9,143 nt of DNA from Spirochaetaceae bacterium (lineage in GTDB: Bacteria; Spirochaetota; Spirochaetia; Treponematales; Treponemataceae). Position 1 is the first letter of the stretch, and each line of letters starts with the position of its first letter. Below are positions 1 to 4,563 of the stretch, in pieces. The notes under the pieces were generated by a model that searched no databases, was not told where the DNA came from, and saw nothing but the letters and a program-made list of their open reading frames with translations. The stretch is from assembly GCA_031271875.1 (NCBI GenBank), contig JAISVD010000037.1:1-9143 (forward strand). Reading direction: 5' to 3'. The position numbers were made by a program, and so were the translations under genes.

Positions 1-520
1 ATTCATCCTGAATATCGCCGACGATCTCTTCGATAATGTCTTCCATACAGACGATACCGGAAATACCGCCGTATTCATCTATTGCAATAGCGATATGCAC
101 ATGACGGCGCTTGAATTCCCGGAGCAGGCTGTCGATCCGCTTTGATTCGGGAACGAAAAAAGGTTTGCGTATGATCCGTTGCAGATCAATCGCCTCATGT
201 CTGGAGTACAGCTTGATAAGGTCTTTTACATAGAGTATCCCTACGACATTATCGATGGAACCGCTGTACACGGGAAAGCGTGAATGACCGCTCTCCGAGA
301 TAAGCGAGAAGCACTCCTCTTCGCTCATTCCCAGCGCAAGAAAATCAACATCTATGCGCGGAATCATAACTTCCTTTACTGAAGTTTCGGAAAGATCTTC
401 GATTCCCTGAATCATATTTTCCTTTTCAGTAATAAGCGCTGCCTCCGGTTCATTCCCCGGACTCCTACTGGGGGGGTCCTCCTCTGCCGATTTTCCCAAT
501 AATTTGTCAAATAAACTCAT
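1..520 (-). CDS. corC: CorC/TlyC-family CBS-domain protein, 5' part (C-terminus beyond window)
   Basis: Soluble CBS-pair protein of the CorC/YbeX/TlyC ('hemolysin-related') family, associated with magnesium/cobalt efflux or membrane integrity; haemolytic activity is a historical label. The frame is open from ATG at 520 to the left edge, showing 173 residues. Family landmarks: IEDLSETSVKEVMIPR (about 40-55), which precedes the first CBS domain; HSRFPVY (79-85); VVGILYVKDL (92-101); a second CBS with VPESKRIDSLLREF (123-136); and IDEYGGISGIVCMEDIIEEI (147-166). The C-terminal CorC/HlyC domain would lie off the window. There is no N-terminal DUF21 membrane domain, so this is the short cytosolic form. 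The start is supported by AAGGAA (536-531), 10 nt upstream. It follows ybeY by 64 bp in the same direction, as ybeX follows ybeY in E. coli. Codons 16-18 contain a C7 run on the coding strand. The family is secure; the cellular role is not. Confidence 0.93.
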   Translation of the reverse strand, partial: MSLFDKLLGKSAEEDPPSRSPGNEPEAALITEKENMIQGIEDLSETSVKEVMIPRIDVDFLALGMSEEECFSLISESGHSRFPVYSGSIDNVVGILYVKDLIKLYSRHEAIDLQRIIRKPFFVPESKRIDSLLREFKRRHVHIAIAIDEYGGISGIVCMEDIIEEIVGDIQDE

Positions 521-558
521 TTCTGTATTGTTCCTTACAAAAAGTTTTTTTCCATGCC

Positions 559-587
559 ATTATATGCTGAAAAAAACTCAAAAATTA
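559..587 (-). promoter_or_regulatory. Candidate promoter for corC in the ybeY-corC gap
   Basis: The minus strand carries a perfect TATAAT (564-559) about 38 bases upstream of the corC start. At 17-bp spacing the -35 position (587-582) reads TAATTT, which is poor and overlaps the ybeY stop codon. The gap is AT-rich with T runs. This could give corC transcription independent of the phoH operon, or be chance in AT-rich sequence. Confidence 0.3.
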
Positions 588-1073
588 TTTCGCGATAACA
601 GGCGGAAGGCCGGACAGGGAGGCAAGAAGCTGTTCCTGAAGAACCAGCATCTCCTGCTCAGGTGAGTTATCGCTGTGATCAAGCCCTTTCAGATGCAGTA
701 TACCATGAATTATGAGTCGTTTCAGCTCCTCGTCTTCGGTTACACCGAATTCCATGGCGTTTTCTGCGAGGGTATGTACACTGATAACCAGATCGCCCGC
801 GGAAAACCAGGTATTTCCCTCATCGTCGATGTATTCATCCCCCTGCTCAAAGGAGAGAATGTCTGTGGGACCCTCAATCCGGCGGTATGTACTGTTAAGT
901 TCTGCGATAAAGGGATCATCGCAAAAAAGGATCGAAAGTTCCCACCGGTCTATCCCGAGCTTTTCAAGTACCGCCGAAGTGAACGATTCCACCCGTCCTG
1001 CCCATTCCGGGGATCCCATCCAGCGCCCTGAAGGACATCCTTCGGCAATATCAATAATAATGCAATTACTCAC
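585..1073 (-). CDS. ybeY: Endoribonuclease YbeY (16S rRNA maturation)
   Basis: Single-strand-specific, metal-dependent RNase of the UPF0054 family, involved in 16S rRNA 3'-end maturation and 70S ribosome quality control in the cytoplasm. The product has 162 residues, a normal length. The zinc signature H-x3-H-x5-H is complete in HGILHLKGLDH (H123, H127, H133). The conserved upstream element NSTYRRIEGPTDILSF (about 60-75) contains the family's invariant arginine after TY. The start is GTG at 1073; it overlaps the stop of the 7TM-HD gene as GTGA (4 nt), and AGGGA lies about 8 nt upstream, so translation is probably coupled. The order phoH, 7TM-HD, ybeY matches Firmicutes, while phoH-ybeY-corC matches E. 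coli; both support the call. In E. coli, YbeY works with YbeZ (PhoH). Confidence 0.96.
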   Translation of the reverse strand: MSNCIIIDIAEGCPSGRWMGSPEWAGRVESFTSAVLEKLGIDRWELSILFCDDPFIAELNSTYRRIEGPTDILSFEQGDEYIDDEGNTWFSAGDLVISVHTLAENAMEFGVTEDEELKRLIIHGILHLKGLDHSDNSPEQEMLVLQEQLLASLSGLPPVIAK

Positions 1074-2788
1074 TTTTTACGTCCCTGCCGCCCCCTGATT
1101 TCACCGGAACCGCCGCTTTTGGGCTTCTGTTCCGCCGACTTCTGCTTTTCATCATCGTCGGGGTCCTTCTGATTCGGATACTCTATACGTGAATGATAAT
1201 ATCCCGCGAGTATTTTGACAAACGAATTTTTAATTATATAGAGTTCTTTGAAGGTGAGATCGCTTTGGTCCAGCTGTCCGTGCTCGTATTTTGCCATGAT
1301 AAGCTCATGGATAAACTTCTCAAGCCGCGGAACAGAGGGTTTCTCCAGTGTGCGGCAGGCCGCCTCCACCGTGTCCGCCAGCATCACCACCGCCGACTCC
1401 TTGCTCGCAGGGGGCGAACCGGGATAGGAGAATTCCTCCGGGGTAACCTGGTCATCAAGTTTATGGGCCTCATTATAGAAATAGGAGATAAGGCTGTTTC
1501 CGTGGTGTTCGGAGATGATGTTCACCACCTCCTCGGGCATATGGAGCTGCCGCGCCTTTTCCATACCCCCCTTTACATGCCGCTTGATAACCGCTGCGGA
1601 GAGCCGGGGATTTATCTCATCGTGCTTGTTCCCTTCACGCTGGTTTTCAACAAAATATTCGGGCTGCTCCAGTTTGCCCAGATCATGGTAATAGGCGCCT
1701 ACCCGGGCAAGCAGCGGGTTCGCGCCGATCTCGCTGCAGGCGTTTTCCGCGAGGGTGGCGACCATCATGGAGTGGTTGTATGTTCCCGACGCAGTAAGGA
1801 GCATTCTCTTCATTACGGGACTGTTCAGGTCGGAAAGATCCATGAGGCGGAAGATGGTCGCGGTATTCATCAGTGTTTCAAGGGGGGTAAGCAGCCCCAG
1901 CGCGAGGATTCCGGTTATAAAACCGTTGACCGCACTGCCGAGGAGCTCCCTTACCGGCGAGGTGAACCCACCAGGGAGGATTACCGCGAGGATAAGCATA
2001 ATGGCGATATGCACGAGCGCCAGAATCAGGGACGCGAAAACCATATCCATGCGGTTTTCGATCTTTTTCATGATGAAACTCACGGTGAAACCGGAGAGAA
2101 GCACGAAAAGAGATACCCGCAATGAAAAGGCGCTGGCGTACAGAACCCCCAAAAACAATATAAGGGTAAAAAGCAGGGAGGTTTTATGTCCTATAAGGAC
2201 AGCGGTAAGTATGACAGCCAGCGCGCTGGGGATATACATGAAGTATACCGCCTCTGATGATAGGTCAGCCACTCCGGAAAGAAGCAGAACAGCCAGAAAC
2301 ACCACGGCAAAATTGACCGAGAGAAATATGGTCTCCTTCCGGCGGAGCTTTTTCCCGGCTATTTCATCGGAAAAAAGCAATACCGACAGGATCAGCAGAA
2401 CCGCAAAGTAAACCAGCGCGCCCAGAAACCGCCGGGAATCTATTCCACCGGAAGCGGCAAGGCTCCTGAGCGTCTCATATTCATCCTCGGAAACGGGATA
2501 TCCGCGCCTGACTATCGCCGTACCTGCGGGAATTGCCCCGTCATTGCGGACAACTTCGTGCCGGGAAACAATTGTCCGGGGGGCTGTCTTTCCGGGTTCA
2601 TAATCGGGGAGACGTATCAGCCGCGCCGGATCATTTATTGACATATCGAAAAAGATCATTGCCGCAAGAATAATAAAGGTAACGGCAAGGATGATAATCC
2701 CCGGGGCATCAATCTTGAGCTTTTTCGATAAAACGGAGAATATCTCCGAAATTGTCTGTTTACTGCTGGTTTTGTTCATCATTTTCAT
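1070..2788 (-). CDS. pgpH: 7TM-HD domain membrane protein, PgpH-type c-di-AMP phosphodiesterase candidate
   Basis: Membrane-anchored HD hydrolase of the PgpH/YqfF (7TMR-HD) family; members hydrolyse c-di-AMP to pApA at the cytoplasmic face. The 572 residues show one hydrophobic helix (about 29-48), a short external segment (about 50-120) ending in the family-typical AIPAGTAIVRRGYPVSEDEY region, a cluster of hydrophobic helices (about 121-305), and a cytosolic HD domain. Catalytic candidates are all visible: H339 in YNHS, H368-D369 in YYHDLGK, H404, H428-H429 and D472. The C-terminus (about 540-572) is a charged Lys/Glu/Gly tail. The external domain is far shorter than the roughly 280 residues of Listeria PgpH. 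The start is uncertain: ATGs at 2788, 2782 and 2779 all overlap the phoH 3' end, and the AGG just before 2788 is better spaced for 2782. It overlaps ybeY by 4 nt. Family confident; substrate inferred. Confidence 0.9.
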   Translation of the reverse strand: MKMMNKTSSKQTISEIFSVLSKKLKIDAPGIIILAVTFIILAAMIFFDMSINDPARLIRLPDYEPGKTAPRTIVSRHEVVRNDGAIPAGTAIVRRGYPVSEDEYETLRSLAASGGIDSRRFLGALVYFAVLLILSVLLFSDEIAGKKLRRKETIFLSVNFAVVFLAVLLLSGVADLSSEAVYFMYIPSALAVILTAVLIGHKTSLLFTLILFLGVLYASAFSLRVSLFVLLSGFTVSFIMKKIENRMDMVFASLILALVHIAIMLILAVILPGGFTSPVRELLGSAVNGFITGILALGLLTPLETLMNTATIFRLMDLSDLNSPVMKRMLLTASGTYNHSMMVATLAENACSEIGANPLLARVGAYYHDLGKLEQPEYFVENQREGNKHDEINPRLSAAVIKRHVKGGMEKARQLHMPEEVVNIISEHHGNSLISYFYNEAHKLDDQVTPEEFSYPGSPPASKESAVVMLADTVEAACRTLEKPSVPRLEKFIHELIMAKYEHGQLDQSDLTFKELYIIKNSFVKILAGYYHSRIEYPNQKDPDDDEKQKSAEQKPKSGGSGEIRGRQGRKK

Positions 2789-3749
2789 ATGCCTGTATAA
2801 TTTTTCTGATCAGGGGGTTGCGTACAACGTCACCGCCTTCAAGCCGTACCACCAGAATTCCCTCTATCCCGTCGAGCAGGTCCGTGGCATGGGAAAGCCC
2901 CGAAACCGGACGCGCGCCAGCGCCTCTGCCGCCCTTTGAGGGAAGATCCGTCTGGGTGATATCCCCGGTAATAATCATGCGGGTACCTTCACCCATACGG
3001 GTGAGAAACATTTTCATCTGCTCTTTTGTCGTATTCTGGGCCTCATCCAGAATGACAACGCAGTCGGTGAGGGTACGTCCGCGCATGTAAGCCAGGGGGG
3101 CGATTTCTATTACACCGGAATCTTCCATTTTACGGATAGTTTCGGGAGAGAGCAACATCTCTATGGAATCAAGCAGGGGGCGCAGATAGGGGTTTATCTT
3201 CTGTTCCAGGTCACCCGGAAGAAATCCGAGGTTTTCGCCAGCCTCAACCACCGGTCTGGTGAGGACGAGTTTTCTTTTCTGCCGGGAGAGGACAAGCCGC
3301 AGGGCTTCCGCCACGGCGATAAAGGTTTTTCCCGATCCGGCGGGGCCTGTACAGAAGATAAGGTCATAATCCCTCATCTTCCGCATATACACCGCCTGAT
3401 TGCCCGTTTTCGGATAAATCCGCCTTATGCCTCCGGGGATCTGGATAAAAACGTCCCGGCAGGACTCGCCGTCTTTTTCTGTCGAATCTCCGGAATTCCT
3501 GAGTATGGCGGAGACCATCTCAGGGGTTGATCCGCCGCTCTCCCGGACGCCCTCCGTGATTCTGTCTATCACAGAATGGAACCGGTGACGTACAAGTGCG
3601 TTTTCCGCAGTAATGGTCAGTTCATTTCCCCTTGTAAATATGGGAACGCCGAAGTGGTCTTCTATAAGACGGAGATTACTGTCATTCGTTCCGCAGACGC
3701 CGGAAAGAAGATCGGTATCCGCTACAACTATCGTATAATCTGATTCCAA
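2760..3749 (-). CDS. phoH: PhoH-like ATPase (YbeZ family)
   Basis: Cytosolic P-loop ATPase of the PhoH/YbeZ family, related to superfamily 1 helicases and functionally linked to YbeY in rRNA metabolism. From the proposed TTG start the protein has 329 residues, typical for the family. It opens with the conserved N-terminal block ending in SGVCGTNDSNLRLIEDHFGV. It has Walker A GPAGSGKT (about 135-142), LTRPVVEAGENLGFLPGDL downstream, Walker B VVILDEAQN (231-239) and the motif ITGDITQTDLP (about 260-270). A Gly/Arg-rich stretch after that motif (GGRGAGARP) is slightly longer than usual. The reading frame stays open to a further TTG at 3872, but those extra 41 residues do not look like PhoH and pass through two palindromes. 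The 3' end overlaps the 7TM-HD gene by 29 nt. First gene of the cluster; no clear promoter was identified. Confidence 0.95.
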   Translation of the reverse strand: MESDYTIVVADTDLLSGVCGTNDSNLRLIEDHFGVPIFTRGNELTITAENALVRHRFHSVIDRITEGVRESGGSTPEMVSAILRNSGDSTEKDGESCRDVFIQIPGGIRRIYPKTGNQAVYMRKMRDYDLIFCTGPAGSGKTFIAVAEALRLVLSRQKRKLVLTRPVVEAGENLGFLPGDLEQKINPYLRPLLDSIEMLLSPETIRKMEDSGVIEIAPLAYMRGRTLTDCVVILDEAQNTTKEQMKMFLTRMGEGTRMIITGDITQTDLPSKGGRGAGARPVSGLSHATDLLDGIEGILVVRLEGGDVVRNPLIRKIIQAYENDEQNQQ

Positions 3750-3758
3750 TAGTACCTC
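3747..3758 (-). promoter_or_regulatory. Shine-Dalgarno and TTG that fix the phoH start
   Basis: The minus strand reads GAGGTA (3758-3753), then 3 nt, then TTG (3749-3747); GAGG is 5 nt from the start codon. Translation from here gives MESDYTIVVADTDLL, matching how PhoH proteins normally begin. The in-frame ATG at 3800 has no purine-rich element in front of it, and the TTG at 3872 has only a weak, close GTGAG. The start choice is inference from spacing and family alignment. Confidence 0.7.
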
Positions 3759-3761
3759 GAG

Positions 3762-3794
3762 GCAATTGCAAAACCGGGAAAGTTTTGAAATTGC
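3762..3794. repeat. Inverted repeat directly upstream of the phoH ribosome-binding site
   Basis: Left arm GCAATTGCAAAAC (3762-3774) pairs with right arm GTTTTGAAATTGC (3782-3794): 12 of 13 positions, with a 7-base loop (CGGGAAA). On the phoH transcript the hairpin ends only a few bases before the GAGGTA Shine-Dalgarno sequence. No T run follows, so it is not an intrinsic terminator. It could influence phoH translation, or be one unit of a dispersed palindromic repeat. Confidence 0.7.
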
Positions 3795-3860
3795 GACCAT
3801 ATATGTAACGAAAGAAAAATCTATTTCACATAGATATAAAGAAATAGGTTTTTCTTTAAA

Positions 3861-3899
3861 AGCCGATTTCAAAATCTCACCCGATTTTTGAAATCGGCT
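3861..3899. repeat. 14-bp perfect inverted repeat upstream of phoH
   Basis: AGCCGATTTCAAAA (3861-3874) and TTTTGAAATCGGCT (3886-3899) are perfectly complementary, with an 11-base loop. Neither strand has a T tract after the stem, which argues against a rho-independent terminator. The core TTTTGAAAT also occurs in the inverted repeat at 3762-3794, so the two structures may be related copies. On the minus strand it would form in any long phoH leader. Confidence 0.75.
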
Positions 3900-3988
3900 C
3901 CCTCTATCACGAAATTGTATCCGTACCGGTTTAATACGTCAAGTGCAATACGGCGACAGTCCAGGGTAACAGGTATTACCACTAACAT
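3869..3988 (-). other. Small 39-codon ORF of doubtful coding status
   Basis: The minus-strand ATG at 3988 opens a 39-residue frame beginning MLVVIPVTLDCRRIALDVL and ending with TGA inside the 3861-3899 inverted repeat. The frame is also open upstream of the ATG to about 4047. There is no Shine-Dalgarno sequence in front, no recognisable domain, and the 3' third is set by the palindrome. I think it more likely part of a repeated non-coding element, or a fragment of a decayed gene, than a functional peptide. Confidence 0.2.
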
Positions 3989-4015
3989 GCGAAAACCAAA
4001 GAAGAAATACCGCCG

Positions 4016-4057
4016 ATTCCGGAATGATGCAGAACAAGCCCGGAGAATTTACTCCGG
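4016..4057. repeat. Short palindromes: ATTCCGGAAT and CCGGAG/CTCCGG stem
   Basis: A perfect 10-bp palindrome ATTCCGGAAT lies at 4016-4025. A perfect 6-bp stem CCGGAG (4040-4045) / CTCCGG (4052-4057) has a 6-base loop AATTTA. On the plus strand the stem is followed by ATAGATTTTG, not a proper T run. These could be protein-binding sites or further pieces of the palindrome-rich element. Confidence 0.45.
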
Positions 4058-4115
4058 ATAGATTTTGAGGTTATTATCTTAGAAAAAACACTCAACAGAT
4101 TTTACTGTTTTTGTA

Positions 4116-4162
4116 TTGCTAATGTAAGCGAACAGATGTACAATTATGATTAATTAAAGGAG
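4116..4162 (+). promoter_or_regulatory. Promoter and RBS of the antitoxin gene
   Basis: A sigma70-type promoter is visible: -35 TTGCTA (4116-4121), a 17-bp spacer, -10 TACAAT (4139-4144). A strong Shine-Dalgarno AAAGGAG (4156-4162) sits 6 nt before the ATG at 4169. Two small palindromes, TGTACA (4137-4142, overlapping the -10) and TTAATTAA (4150-4157), lie where an antitoxin operator would be expected, since RelB/DinJ proteins normally autorepress. Operator identity is inference. Confidence 0.6.
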
Positions 4163-4168
4163 ATTTAT

Positions 4169-4438
4169 ATGGGCACTACAAGCATTACTGTCCGTATGGA
4201 TGAAGATTTGAAAAAGCAAGCTGAAATCCTCTTTGATGAAATAGGCATAAATATGACCACGGCTTTTACGATATTCGTCAAAGCCGCCATCCGGGAACAA
4301 AAAATTCCTTTTGAGCTTATAGCAGATCCGTTTTACTCGAAAACAAATATAAATCGTATCAGAAAAGCGATTGCTGCCGTTGAATCCGGGAAAGCGAAAC
4401 TGACCCAGCATGAGCTTATTGAGGCGGAAGATGATTAA
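4169..4438 (+). CDS. RelB/DinJ-family type II antitoxin (solitary)
   Basis: An 89-residue ribbon-helix-helix antitoxin. The N-terminal strand TSITVRMDEDLKKQAE and following helices with INMTTAFTIFVKAAIREQKI (about 28-47) are the classic RelB/DinJ DNA-binding and dimerisation core. The C-terminal part, with FYSKTNINRIRKAI and ESGKAKLTQHELIEAEDD, would normally wrap and neutralise the toxin, and resembles antitoxins paired with YoeB/Txe toxins. ATG at 4169 has AAAGGAG 6 nt upstream and a plausible promoter. The gene is intact and the only substantial plus-strand gene here. Its last codons overlap the toxin start (ATGATTAA). Because the toxin is broken, this protein is either a relic, a guard against a homologous toxin elsewhere, or a DNA-binding regulator. 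The surrounding sequence is visibly more AT-rich than the flanking housekeeping genes, consistent with transfer. Confidence 0.9.
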   Translation: MGTTSITVRMDEDLKKQAEILFDEIGINMTTAFTIFVKAAIREQKIPFELIADPFYSKTNINRIRKAIAAVESGKAKLTQHELIEAEDD

Positions 4439-4502
4439 CCTATGGCAGGACGAAGCGTGGGAAGATTATCTTTTAGTATTATTCATAGGATATCTATCAT
4501 AA
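4431..4502 (+). pseudogene. Truncated YoeB/Txe-like toxin remnant
   Basis: ATG at 4431 overlaps the antitoxin stop by 8 nt, the normal arrangement for such pairs. The frame begins MINLWQDEAWEDYL, matching the start of YoeB/Txe mRNA interferases (typical pattern: W-x2-(E/A)-W-(E/D)-DY-L). It then loses similarity and stops at TAA (4500-4502) after 23 codons, against about 85 in the family. All catalytic residues of YoeB (Glu46, Arg65, His83 in E. coli) lie beyond the break, so the product cannot be an active toxin. Only 61 bases remain before the lptD stop, too little for the missing part, so sequence has been deleted and not merely frameshifted. Confidence 0.75.
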
Positions 4503-4563
4503 CAGGGAATCTATTTTATATACAAGAAATCATATCACTGTCAATATTTCCCTTTAGGCGCCA

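Larger units (their letters stand above)
3750..4168. other. Palindrome-rich intergenic segment between phoH and the toxin-antitoxin remnant
   Basis: These 419 bases separate two divergent units: phoH reads left, the antitoxin reads right. They hold no gene I recognise. They contain two long inverted repeats near phoH (3762-3794 and 3861-3899), a short stem (4040-4057), a 10-bp palindrome ATTCCGGAAT (4016-4025), a 39-codon ORF on the minus strand (3869-3988) and the antitoxin promoter at the right end. A phoH promoter must lie here or to the right of it. AT-rich candidates on the minus strand, such as TATATC near 3836, have poor -35 partners and none is convincing. The density of palindromes suggests a repetitive extragenic element, which is inference. 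Confidence 0.5.

Noticed and set aside
675..1098. Two plus-strand frames opposite ybeY
   Set aside because: Both are antisense to the catalytic H-x3-H-x5-H coding region, are Ser/Arg/Pro-rich, and have no RBS or domain.
1193..2125. 310-codon plus-strand open frame opposite the 7TM-HD gene
   Set aside because: It is fully antisense to a well-supported gene, its His/Arg-rich low-quality sequence matches no domain, and it has no RBS. It is a codon-composition shadow.
3861..3899. Perfect inverted repeat considered as a rho-independent terminator
   Set aside because: No run of T follows the stem on either strand, and no gene ends immediately before it.
4154..4411. 85-codon minus-strand frame opposite the antitoxin
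   Set aside because: It is the mirror of a clear RelB/DinJ gene that has promoter and RBS on the plus strand.
4504..4553. AGGGAA/TTCCCT arms downstream of lptD considered as its terminator
   Set aside because: Only 6 bp of stem with a loop of about 38 bases and no T tract; too weak to call.
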